This document shows positions 44,312 to 55,043 of a stretch of DNA of 64,000 nucleotides, piece after piece. Made by a program: the position numbers and the translations under genes. Position 1 is the first letter of the stretch. Every line of letters starts with the position of its first letter. The notes beneath the pieces were generated by a model. The model ran no database searches and was not told where the DNA came from. It worked only from the letters and a program-made list of their open reading frames with translations. The DNA is taken from assembly GCA_963082975.1 (NCBI GenBank), contig OY720348.1:16798078-16862077 (forward strand), written 5' to 3'. This stretch comes from Labia minor (lineage: Eukaryota > Arthropoda > Insecta > Dermaptera > Spongiphoridae).

Positions 44312-44833
44312 AATGCACCAGTAGTTGACAGTGTACCAGTAGTTGACACTTGTAGTTTTAATATCAGATAATATATCTGTCTAATTATTTATAAATGTGC
44401 GTTATATGAAAATAATTCCTTCTCTATTGAAGATGTGTAAATATAAAAGTTTTGAGTCACTGTTTGAGTAAACGGCACAATTACTTACTTTCTATAGAAT
44501 CGAACAAATGAATATTTTAATATTTTGAATGTTGAAGGAGGCAAATCACTAATTTTTATTTTTATTTTTGTTTTGTTTTTTTTGTATTGACATCAATATT
44601 AATTATTATTAATTGAATGTCCATATTACCTAATTTGAAACTACTGGTGCTTTTAGATGCTAATATTAAATAAAATATAAAAAATAAAAGAAATAGAAAA
44701 TTGCATTGGTTTGCAGATAAATTCTTCATTATCAACTAATGAACCCAAAACACAAATTGATATCTGATAAAAAACACAAGATATCAAATTTTTCTCATAA
44801 ATTTGTCATTATAGTGTCAACTACTGGTGCATT
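44312..44833. mobile_element. Unclassified DNA element with 19-bp inverted termini
   Basis: The inverted termini AATGCACCAGTAGTTGACA (44312-44330 and, reversed, 44815-44833) match perfectly. The left end repeats ACCAGTAGTTGACA directly at 44335-44348. A further inverted ACTACTGGTGC lies at 44641-44651. TATCAGATA/TATCTGATA words flank the interior. No open frame and no clear target duplication, so the superfamily is unknown. Confidence 0.75.
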
Positions 44834-45518
44834 CACCTATATATTTTTTGCTGTAATTGGAATTTTTGTGTGAAAGATTTTTGACTAACTACATTTTTAA
44901 AAACGACCCCATAATTTTCTCTAAAGATTATTAAATTTATATTTAAGAGCGTCAAAAAAAAAAATAATATTATTTTTCTTAATATTGATTATTGAAATTT
45001 GAATTCAAGAGCAATACTGAAAAAGGGGAATGTGGTATTATAGCCATCAAGAATATTTTCTATGAAGTTCAATCATTCGAATGGAAAATCCGTCTGTTAG
45101 TCAAATATTCAGCGTTCAGTGAAATGAATAGCAAGAAATTCAAGTCTTCTTTTAATACTCCTCCATTAAAAGAGCCCTTTAATTATTTCAACATTCATTT
45201 TAATTAAATAAAAACCTCGTAATGTATTCCAATAAATTGAATAAATCTGGTGAAAGTACTTCAATTAACTATTAAACAATTAAAGAAATAAACGTGGGAA
45301 AATTTCAATTAAATATTATTTTTAATGTAATATTCTACTTTAGATGTTTCTCATCAAAAAAAGAAAAAAAAATAGGCTTTAACTATGTGAATGAAATCAT
45401 TTGCAAGCAATTCACTCATTTCAAATTATATTTATAGATAATTTTTTTTTTTATGCAAGCAACTGAGCGTATGTACATTCTAACCGAAATAAATGATGTT
45501 TTTTTTTTATTTATTTTG
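44834..45518. other. AT-rich intergenic
   Basis: The 71-residue frame at 44992-45207 lies in moderately complex sequence but has no recognised domain. No repeat is seen. Confidence 0.4.
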
Positions 45519-46480
45519 TTTAATTCTAGATCATCTCAAAAATTTTCAATTTATGAAAGAAAAAAAAATCTTTTTTTTTTCTTTTTCCCTTTTCGCCCTT
45601 ATTAAGGATTATTTAAAAAAAAAATACTCTGTTATTTTTATACATATATGTATGAAAATAAAAGTGGAATAACAGTAACAACAATAATGATTGAAATGTC
45701 TATTTTATTTATTTATTTCTGTTAATTTATTTTTTTAATTCTAGATCACCTTAAAAAAAAAGAAAATTTTCAATTTATGAAAGAAAAGAAAGATCTTTTT
45801 TTTCTTTTTCTTTTTTCGCCCTTATTAAGGTTTATTTTAAAAAAATACTCTGGTATATCTACATATATATATATGAATAACAGTAACAACAATAATGATT
45901 GAAATGTATATTTTATTTAATTATTTCTGTTTATTTATTTTTACTATCTCGCCAGAGATGTTTTGATTTTTTTTCCTCTAAAGTGACCGTAAAAATAAAG
46001 ATATATGTTTGATAATTTTTCACATGATTAATAATTGTATAAAACTGCTATATATAGAATTTCAGCTTGATTGAATCGCTGAAAGTACCAGAATTAATTT
46101 TTTAACACTGCAAATCTCACGCGCCAACACGTGCCATGGTGCCATCAATAAAAAACCAAACATGCGCTGGTTTAATATTTATTATTTATAATTTATAATT
46201 AATTAAATTTAATTTAAATATAATATATTATGTTATTTAATCCAATTAAAATTGCGAGATAGTCAAGTGGAGACACTCCAGCTTATTTAATTCTAGGTCA
46301 CCTCAAAGAAAAAAAAAAAAAAAGAAAATTTTCAATTTATGAAAGAAAAGAAATATTTTTTTTCTTTAATACTCTGGTATATTTACATATATATATATAT
46401 ATATATGAAAATAAAAGTGGAATAACAGTAACAACAATAATGATTGAAATGTATATTTTATCTTTATTTATTTAATAAAA
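45519..46480. repeat. Three-unit tandem repeat, about 212 bp, interrupted by a HINE
   Basis: Units lie at about 45519-45731, 45732-45942 and 46282-46480. They share TTTAATTCTAG.TCA, ATTTTCAATTTATGAAAGAA, ATACTCTG.TAT and GAATAACAGTAACAACAATA. Unit 3 lacks part of the middle (CGCCCTTATTAAGG). A HINE (45943-46281) sits exactly between units 2 and 3. Confidence 0.92.
45943..46281 (+). mobile_element. HINE/DINE-1-like element, copy 4 (internally deleted)
   Basis: It starts ACTATCTCGCCAGAGATG and ends GCGAGATAGTCAAGTGGAGA followed by CACTCCAG. The region between the left end and CCTCTAAAGTGACCGTAAAA, including the microsatellite, is missing, leaving 339 bp. The 3' half and the terminal hairpin TGGAG-ACA-CTCCA are intact. 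Confidence 0.8.
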
Positions 46481-47142
46481 GTATTAATTAACATTTATGT
46501 GGTTTTATCATGTTACTAGAATATATCGACGAATCTCAGGTAACGGTAAATTCGCTGTTATCAGAACATTTATAAATAATAATATTATACTCTGAACATA
46601 CAACATGATTATCTAGATATCTTCTAATTAACGATAATACGAGAATTAAAAAGTATTATATATATATAAACAATTTTTAAAAAAAATAAACAAGATTTTT
46701 AATAAAGATTTAGTATTGTTTTAAATCTACTCTGTGAACTTATGATAAAATTGAGAGTTTTTAGTAAATAATATAAAAAAAAAATAGTAAAAAATATAAT
46801 ATAAATATTGTATAATATAATATCCCAATACAAATTTGTATAATTAAAAAAATTACATATTATGCATTGTAATTATTTTTTTTTTTAATTTTCTTTAAAT
46901 AAAAATAATAATGATCATGAAAGTATCAAAAAAAAAATTATTTGATAAAGAAAACTAAATTACAAAAATAATTAAGCCTCAGTGAATCAATAATTAAATA
47001 AAATACCATTTTATTATAGACTTAATTTATATATATATTAAATCAATTATTTTTTTATTTTAATAATTATTTGATCGTCAAATTTAAATTGAAATAGCAA
47101 TTATCAATTTATAATGAATTTTGAATGGATATTCAATGTCAA
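46481..47142. other. AT-rich intergenic
   Basis: AT-rich sequence and homopolymers; no gene is visible. Confidence 0.5.
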
Positions 47143-47225
47143 AACGTTCCCGCCGGCATGTACCACCGGTGGCTCATGACGCCACATAAAATAAATAGAC
47201 AAATTATGGAGCCGGCGGGAACGTG
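47143..47225 (+). mobile_element. 83-bp piggyBac-type MITE, copy 3
   Basis: 83 bp, ending GCCGGCGGGAACGTG before TTAA (47226-47229); TCAA precedes it (47139-47142). Inner palindrome CCACCGGTGG is intact. It is nearly identical to copy 4. Confidence 0.87.
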
Positions 47226-48394
47226 TTAAAAGATTAATAAAATTTCGGTGTTGAGAAAAATTATGAAAATAAAATTGAAAATTCCAAAAATAAATGTGAA
47301 GTGTAATTAAATAAATAAATTTATATTTTTATTTATTTATTTCTGGTTTGTTTATTTTTTTTATTTTTTGTATGTATTTTAATAAATATTCTACTATTAA
47401 TTCAATTTTTTTTTTATTTATCTATTTCTATTCCCTTAAAGGGTTGAAATGTCAATTGATTTTTGATTAAGTGAACCTTTTTCCAAATGGATGGCCAACG
47501 CTGGTTGCCATCCTAATTAATGAAAGTCTATTAATTTGGATTCCAATAGAAAGGCCGGATCTCCTTTAGGCGAGAACAATTTGCATTTGTTGCAACAATC
47601 CATCTTGTTAATTACATAGGAGAGGAAACATTTGGGCTAGCTCTTTTTTTTTTTCAATAAATACAACCGATTAAGCAAAAGATTATGTCAAGTCAACACC
47701 TCGTCTCAACAAAAACTCAATAAATATTATATGACGTACGTATAATTAAATTTCAAAAAATAAATAGAATTCATTTCATCTATAAAAAATAAACCAAAGA
47801 AAAAATTTAATTATTTTTTTTTTTAAATTATTATTAATTCAAAATTACAATAGGACAAGTAAATTTAAAATTGGATTATCTTTTTTTTTTAAAATAAGTA
47901 ATCAAAGTAAATTAAATAAATAATAATAACTCATAATTATTTTCTAAAATTAAGACAAATAAAAAGAAAAATAAAAGATTATTTTAATTAATTTATTTAG
48001 TTCAATGGTTTTATAAATAATGCTAATATTTAGATATGCGTTTAGATTATAAATATATATATATATATATATATATAGGTAAATAAAAATATATAACAGA
48101 CACCAGGTGTATGATCCATGAGCGACAAAAACATTTTAACCTTCACATTCCTTGATTAAATTATATTAAATGACGCCTATTAATCTATTCATTTATTTGT
48201 TAAGCCTTTCAGTTAATGTTTGTAAATATTTATTTATATTTCAATAGAAAAATGAGAATAAATAGAAAATTTATGTAAAGTAAAAAAATAATAATAATTT
48301 CGATTTAAAATAAATTATAATTGACGTTTTAATGTTTGCAAAACGATATATGAACTAAATAAATATACAAATAATAAAGATTATATATATTTCA
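47226..48394. other. Low-repeat island with SOX/POU-like motif, then AT-rich sequence
   Basis: The island at 47455-47650 includes AACAAT directly overlapping ATTTGCAT (47575-47586), the half-sites of a SOX-POU pair. A second ACAAT follows, and homeodomain-like TAATTAATG lies near 47513. GGATGGCCAACGCTGGTTGCCATCC near 47488 is a near-palindrome with an RFX-like half. AT-rich from 47700, with (TA)n near 48053-48077. Confidence 0.3.
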
Positions 48395-48483
48395 GTTTCG
48401 ACGTTTCGGCTCTCATTTTAGCACCATTTTCAAGATTGTATTTTATGATGGAATCTTTGGGATTTTGGGATTATATAGATTAT
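48395..48483 (-). repeat. Possible retroelement end with CCGAAACGTC word
   Basis: On the minus strand the segment reads CTTGAAAATGGTGCTAAAAT followed by GAGAGCCGAAACGTCG. This resembles boilerplate seen near Penelope-like and related element ends. It does not satisfy a hammerhead ribozyme core (CUGANGA is absent). Weak evidence. Confidence 0.2.
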
Positions 48484-48566
48484 ATAGTTCCCGCCTGCAT
48501 GTACCACCGGTGGCTCATGCCGCCACATAAAATAAATAGACAAATTATGGAGCCGGCGGGAACATG
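48484..48566 (+). mobile_element. 83-bp piggyBac-type MITE, copy 4
   Basis: 83 bp, ending GCCGGCGGGAACATG before TTAA (48567-48570); TTAT precedes. The first three bases are ATA instead of CAC. The inner arms GGCATG and CATGCC surround CCACCGGTGG as in copy 3 (here TGCATG on the left). Confidence 0.85.
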
Positions 48567-49546
48567 TTAAACAAGGACTAAAATTTAAAACTGATGCATA
48601 CTTATAAAATAAAATGAAATAATATTTTAAAATTTAAAAAAAAAAAAATAAATAAAATAAATATTAATTTACAAAAAATTCAATATATATATATATATCA
48701 ATCATTCCATTGGATATTTAAAAACATTAAAAATACCAATAAATACAATTCAATAAATAAATAAAAATAATGGCTGAAGTCTTTTATTGGAAAATAAATA
48801 TTATTTTCATATCTATTTGCCTGGTTCTTAAGCTTACTTAGTATAACAACTTTTCAAATGTCATTAATAAATAACAAATGAAATAAATTTAATAAATAAT
48901 CACTTTGTCTGATAATTAAATAGAAAAATTTAAATATTATTCTCGCTAGCTAAATGGTTGACGTAAATATTAACTATTTCTAGTCTTAAAGGGAAAGGGG
49001 GAGAAGTGGGTTGAGGGGGAGAGAAGGAAGCAAAACACGGGACTTGCACTAAACAACATTAATCTCTATTTAAATATAACTCTAGTCCCTCATTCAACAT
49101 ATTTTACGCGTATATTCTTAGTAATTATATACAATTAAAGGACATCAAAAAAAACATATCTTCTATATAATATCTATATAATTATGAAATAAAGGCTTTG
49201 TTTTTTTTTTTAATTTTTCATTCAGATTAGTGTAAATAAAAACAAAAAGAAATAAGTACAGAGAAAATTAAAATTTATATGAAAAATTTCGATCGTTTTT
49301 TTTTCGATATATGACTTAAATAGTGTAGTTTATTTTTTTATTTAAATTGTTGGTAGATTAGATGATGGAAACTAATATATAACTAATATATATGTCACTC
49401 AAACGATTGTAGCTTGTAAACGAATGGACGAAATGTCATGAAACTTCATACATAAACTAGTGACAGATGAGCCTCTCGAAATGAGTCATGTTCATTTTCT
49501 AGTGGCGTCACCTATTGAAAAATCCCGGGACTTTAAAGCCCATGTA

Positions 49547-49585
<39 letters not shown>

Positions 49586-50509
49586 TAAGATTCAATCACG
49601 AAGGGTTAATTGGAAAACCGTTTTAAAATTATATATATATATATGAAATCGTATTTATGTATGCTTTCAATAAATTGGCGAATTTCACATATTATAAAAT
49701 TTATTATAATATAATACTCACAAATCGTAATTTTCAACTTTGTTAATTTTGGAAATAATTTTTTAATTAAAATAGAATATATATATATATATAAATATTT
49801 AGATTTTATTTTTCTACATTTATATATATATACATTAGCTATGATTAGTAAAAAAACTCATATATCAATCGAAATCGATCAAAATTGAATTAATAATAAA
49901 AAGATTAGAGTTATCTTTATGTCATTAATGATAAGAAATACACTTAAAAGAGATAGAAACGATGTTTTCTATAAAAAAAAAATATTGCAACTACATAATA
50001 AAAAGGAAATTGGTTTTAATAATAATTATCTCTAAAATTAAATCATTTGTAAAACTTTAATGGATAAATTATATATATATACATTAATTATTAAAATGTT
50101 GAATAATAACTAAACCATGTAATTGAATGAATGGATTTTTTTTGTAAAAGGGAATTATGAACGTTTCTCTTATGAATACTCGCGGCTTGATGTTTAATGC
50201 GCGCGCATCTCCAAGGTTTCACTCGATGTATAAAATTAATTTTTATAATTCACAGAATAGTTTTTTTTTTAATTGAACACATGCTTAATCTATAAACAAA
50301 CATTGAATTATATATATATACTATTATTTTAAAATAAAAAAAAAAAGATTGGTGAAAAAAAAAATATTTTTCAAAATTGTTGAGCGGTATTAGTTCCCGA
50401 TCATTGAAGAATGTGATAGGTTTTCGATTTGTTAAATAATTGGAAAAAAAAAAAATTAAATAAATAAATAAATATAATCAAGAATCAAAAGCAATTCTTT
50501 TCTAAACTA
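48567..50509. other. AT-rich intergenic with (TA)n tracts
   Basis: A more complex patch at 49390-49545 (CATGAAACTTCATACATAAA) has the feel of an old repeat, but no second copy is seen here. (TA)n lies at 49547-49582 and 49630-49644. 50150-50230 is a short complex patch. No gene is seen. Confidence 0.45.
49547..49582. repeat. (TA)n microsatellite
   Basis: Uninterrupted alternating TA of about 36 bp. Confidence 0.95.
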
Positions 50510-51916
50510 AAGACAATTTAAAAATTATACCGAGAAACATCCTCGTCGATGTTGTTAGTTTCACGAACAAATTTCGGATTGTTTTTCCAATTTTTCATTT
50601 GTATTCTTTTTCCTTCTTGAAATTAAAGCATTGAAATCATTGAATCATGAACAGCCGGCATGTTACACTTTAATGGAAACCATAACAAACCTCCCTCCTA
50701 TCCACCCATTACACACTACAAAAAAGACATTATTTATAGAAATAATCATTGTTAGTTCAATTCAATTTAATATTATATTTCTTTTTCTCTTTTGTTATTT
50801 ACTATTATATATTTTTTTTCTCTTCCCTCTCCTCTTTATATGTATATATATATATATATTTTGTTTGTTCTTTATTTTTTTTTTTTTTTTTTTTTTTTTT
50901 TTCAAGAAGAAGAACCCTCCGGGTTCTCTTTTCTGTTCAGTTTCTCCGGCCCTTTGCCCACAGCGATGCCCTTTGCTAAACGATCACCGGCTAGAAGAAG
51001 AAAGTCTGCTTGGTTAATTTGCAAACGACTCGCAAGATTTTTTTGATCTCTTTGTATTCGAGATGTAGGGATGGGATGAACATAATACTGCCAACAAGTC
51101 GATGTTCAGTCTAATTGTAATTTAAAACTGAGAAATTTCTTTCCAACTGTGTCGAGAAATTAGATACCAAATAATCACCCTAACAACACAAAGAGATACT
51201 TAAAAAGAAGAGTGCGAGCAAAAGAAGGGATGGGCCACACAAAAAGGGTTGAAGAGAGTGGCTCCGAGACACACGATGGACGAATAAATTTCTGTTACAA
51301 GAAAATCGAAATATATTAAGTCTAATTAACATGGTTATTTTGTGTTCATTTCCCTCGGTGGGTGCACGTTGCTGATTTTAACAAGACAAAATTGAAAACT
51401 GAGAATTAGCAACTTGCTCATATTTCCATCCAAAGAAGGCAAGACGAAGATTTAAGCCCCGTTGAGACACAAGTTCGACTTGGAAATTAATTCTAATGAA
51501 AATAGCAACTACAAAACAAACGGGGATGAGAATGAGATGAGGAAGGGTGGTAGGAGAGAGAGAGAGAAAAAGAGGGGTTGGGGGGGGGGAATGTTTTCGT
51601 TTGGCCGGGGTTTGATGTCACAGAGACTTGCCAAGTTCATTGAAAATTAGAAATGACAGCAACAGAGCCGCAATAATTCCGTATTTAGTTAAAGTATTAA
51701 GTCCTGATTAAAAATAAAAATGATTGTAATAGGGTTGTAGGATTTCACTTTGTTTACCTGTGACCAAAACCAAGCCACAAATACTCTAAGGTAAAACATC
51801 TTAATAACGTTAAAATTCGTATGTAACTCTTTAATAAAAATAGGAAATTACTATAATTTGTCATTTCAACCCTTAAACACTCACACAGAAGTCATTATTA
51901 AAAGCCACTATCTCTT
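50510..51916. other. Low-repeat island with homopolymer interruptions
   Basis: T-run at 50875-50902. Balanced sequence lies at 50905-51660, with a (GA)n patch (51553-51568) and a ten-G run (51580-51589). Three overlapping plus-strand frames at 50631-51046 pass through the T-run as Phe runs, in different frames over the same DNA, so they are not credible genes. Confidence 0.35.
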
Positions 51917-52212
51917 CAGTGGTGTATTGGGAGGGTAAAGCGGGAGACGACGTTCCCTTAACTTTTTTCAGAACCGGAACGCGTTCCCTTACCTTTTTTC
52001 AGAACCGGAACGCGTTCCATAACTTTTTCATGTTCCGATAACTCCCACTTGAATCTACTGTTATAATTTCTTCTTTTGTGTTGTAAATATTTTGTATAGT
52101 AAGAATAAGAAAAAATAAAAACTTAAATGGAAAAAAATAGTTTGCAGAAAATAGGACTTTTTTTACTCCCACTATGCGTTCCCTTACTTCTTATTTTACC
52201 AATACATCACTC
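51917..52212. mobile_element. Probable hAT-type element with internal 31-bp repeats
   Basis: The left end CAGTGGTGTATTGG and right end CCAATACATCACTC are inverted with two differences over 14 bases. Inside are two nearly identical 31-bp units (51951-51981 and 51982-52012: CGTTCCCTTA.CTTTTTTCAG then AACCGGAACG) and a diverged third (52013-52042), and a related CGTTCCCTTAC near 52178. The flanks do not show a clear 8-bp duplication, so the superfamily call is tentative. Confidence 0.65.
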
Positions 52213-52854
52213 ACATCTTTCTCCTGACATTCTGATAAAACATATTCAAAAAATTTTACTAAAGTCATTGTCATTTGCCCAATCCAATCCAATTCCCTTT
52301 CCAATGAATTCACCTGAAGGCTCGACCAAATAAAAAAAAAAAAAATAATAAAATAAAATAAAAAAAAAACTTAAATATTCCAATCAACCACAAAGCTATT
52401 AGGCCACCAAAATTTCCAAGCCTGATTATTTTTAAGAATCGTGTCCGAAAAAAAGTTGTGCCCCTAAGGGCGGGTAACAATATGGCATATGTTGGAACTA
52501 AACCGATTAACAGGGAATAAAAAGTTGGGAGACGCATTCCAATGAAACAAGATGGGCCATCGCTGAAAGCGATCCTCGTCTATCGATTATTTGATATCAA
52601 AAACTTTCGGGATCTGTGCGATACAATTTTAGTACAAGGTTGAATTCCAGACGACCTAGACAATTAAATAAAAAGGATTTTTCGTTCAATCATTTAACAA
52701 AAAAAAAAGAAAAAAAATAAAAAAAAAATAATAAATCCTTTTACCTATTCTATTTCTTATTAATATCAAAATACAATATGAAATTTGAATAAAACTTGAT
52801 TAAATCCGCAATTTATTCAGAAATTAGGTTAAGCGAAAGAGTATGTAGGTAGTA
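52213..52854. other. Low-repeat island then A-rich sequence
   Basis: 52370-52680 is moderately GC-richer with no domain in any frame. A-rich tracts lie at 52330-52370 and 52697-52735. No gene is seen. Confidence 0.4.
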
Positions 52855-52965
52855 CATGTGATTCTCAACCACTGTGCCGCGGCACTTTAGTGTGCCACGA
52901 GTGTTTCAAAAGTGTGCCGCGAGATTATGAGGCTTTTAAACATTTCCGACTTTTTTTCTAGATTT
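52855..52965 (+). mobile_element. hAT MITE, 3'-truncated copy
   Basis: It starts CATGTGATTCTCAACC (a one-base insertion against CAGTGATTCTCAACC) and continues CTGTGCCGCGGCAC, GTGTGCCGCGAGATTATGAG and AAACATTTCCGACTTTTTTT, as in 57621-57898. The right half and terminus are missing. Confidence 0.85.
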
Positions 52966-53469
52966 TTAAATTTTAATGAAATTTTAATATTCCGTTATAA
53001 ATTTTTTATTTACATATCCATAAAATAAATATATTTGACTTTTTTTTAATATATATATATACATTTAATATATAATTTAAATTTTACTATTTTTATATAT
53101 ATATATTATAAAGATAACAAGTGAACTTTAGTGTTTGTAAGCACTTTAATATTCTATGTCATTTTTATTATATATATATATGTATATATATATACATATA
53201 ATTTAATTTATATTAAAAATAAATTAAAATTTATATGGTTTATATTATATATTTTTGTAATAATAGATAAATATTTATTTATTTTTTTTTATATATTTCA
53301 TAAAGTTATATTTATGTATTATAATTTATATTTAAAGAGAATCTAGTATTTTCTATTTAAATTTTGATCTATTTTCATACTATGGCTTTAATTCAACAGA
53401 TCGTTGGATAAATGTGTGATTGAGATATATAGGTTTGTGTGGAGGACCAATGAATATGATCCTATATAT
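52966..53469. other. AT-rich intergenic
   Basis: (TA)n tracts at 53050-53060 and 53171-53200. The Tyr/Ile/Phe-rich frame at 53131-53346 is AT-tract translation. No gene is seen. Confidence 0.5.
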
Positions 53470-53794
53470 CAGGGATGGGCAACCTTTTTGTAATTCGGGA
53501 CAAAATTGAAAACAACCAAGCTTAAGCGGGCCATTAATTTTGTAGGTAAATGAAAATTATATTTTCAGAAAACGATGAAGGAAATTTATCATAAAATAAC
53601 CACAATTGACAAAATTGATATGATATTTACTTTAGTAATGAATAACATTAGAAATAACTCAATATATTGATAAATATCATTAAAACATTTGAATAAGGGC
53701 CGGCCATCATATAAATTTTAAATATGTTCGCGGGCCGCACTTTATCTGGACGCGGGCCGTAGTTGGCCCGCGGGCCGCGGGTTGCCCACCCATG
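53470..53794. mobile_element. hAT MITE, CAGGGATGGGCAACC family
   Basis: Termini CAGGGATGGGCAACC and GGTTGCCCACCCATG are inverted (13 of 15). Flanks CTATATAT (53462-53469) and CTACATAT (53795-53802) match at 7 of 8, an aged hAT duplication. The right interior has GCGGGCCGCAC and CCCGCGGGCCGCGGG palindromic words. 325 bp, no transposase. Confidence 0.9.
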
Positions 53795-53798
53795 CTAC

Positions 53799-53832
<34 letters not shown>

Positions 53833-54455
53833 ATGCGTGTATTTAAATAAACTAGACTGTATTTTCTTCGGCTCAGTAATGAATTTTGGATTGTCCTTTG
53901 ATAAACCGCATTGAATGTCGATTATCCGATGGTGGTAGTGGGGTGGGAGTTGGGAGGATTGGCGCCCTCTCCATTGAAAATCAATCTGTAGGAGGGCGGC
54001 TGGGCAGGTGACATCTCCGTCCCGCCTGGACAGGACTCGCGTGTCTCCTATCGTCCGTTTCCAATGAATATCTCTGCAATTGTAGCGTGTATAGGATTAC
54101 GTAAGGGTTAAAAATCAAGAAATGGCACGCAACCTCAACTCGTAATGGAAAAAGGTTTCACTCCCTCTTAACCACCCCCACCACCCTCCGTTCCACCCCT
54201 CTCGAATAGGTAAAAAGCATATTTGATTGACATAAAAACGCGCGAGTAAATTGCCCTAAAACAGCCCTAATTTCCGTAATAAGTGGGGGTTTTGCCTTTC
54301 GGACTAACTGGCCCCTTCTCGTCGGGCGGACAATCTTTAATAGTTATTGATTTGCACCAAGTTAATCTCCAAATGGAATAGTTTTATGATTGGAACTGCT
54401 CTATGCATTATTAAATTTCCAAATGGAGAAGTTTTAATCATCTCGTCTGATTTTT
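53795..54455. other. GT microsatellite and GC-richer island
   Basis: (TA)n/(GT)n at 53800-53832, then an island (53880-54330) with CGGCTGGGCAGGTGACATCT near 53998 and GGATTACG near 54093. No open frame with a recognised product. Confidence 0.35.
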
Positions 54456-55043
54456 ATTATCTCGCCAGAGATAGTATTGCGATCACGAAAATTTTCGATG
54501 TCGAGATTTTCATGTTTTTATACGTTTTGTAGGTCCCTGAGTCATTTTCACTAAGGTTGAGAAAAATGTCTGTGTGTGTGTGTGTGTGTATATATAGACA
54601 AGATTATGCAAATACGGTTGGAGCTATAACAATGAAATTTGCTACAGGGACATTATTCAAAATTCGTAGTTTTCTATCAACTTTTGAGAAATGTAGCTCA
54701 ACCAGAAGAGGGTCATTACCTACCACGTTTTCATTTTTTTTCTACTAAAGTGACCGTAAAAATAAAGATATATGTTTGATAGTTTTTCACATGATTAAAA
54801 ATTATATAAAACTGCTATATATAGAATTTCAGCTTGATTGAATCACTGAAAGTACCTGAATTAATTTTTTACATTTTTTAACATGTTGGCCGCCAATCAC
54901 GCGCCAGCACGTGACGTGGTGCCATCAAGAGTCAAACACACGCTTGTTTGATAAATATTATTTATTAATTTTAATTTAAATATAATATATGTGTTAATTA
55001 ATCCAATTCAAATTTGCGGGATAGTCGAGTGGAGACACTCCAG
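54456..55043 (+). mobile_element. HINE/DINE-1-like element, copy 5
   Basis: 588 bp from ATTATCTCGCCAGAGATAGT to CACTCCAG. The first 20 bases fold on themselves (CTATCTC/GAGATAG-like). A (TG)n microsatellite is at about 54570-54589. The right subterminal motif is GCGGGATAGT, followed by the perfect 13-base hairpin TGGAG-ACA-CTCCA (55030-55042). The frames at 54347-54748 are translations of this repeat. Confidence 0.82.

Noticed and set aside
45519-46480. CRISPR array from three regularly spaced repeats
   Set aside because: The whole 212-bp unit is repeated, without short repeats separated by unique spacers.
48395-48440. Penelope-like element hammerhead
   Set aside because: Only the CCGAAACG word is present; the CUGANGA core is missing.
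50631-51046. Three overlapping plus-strand frames of 76-128 residues
   Set aside because: They pass through (TA)n and a T-run as Tyr/Ile and Phe runs, and three frames of the same DNA cannot all be genes.
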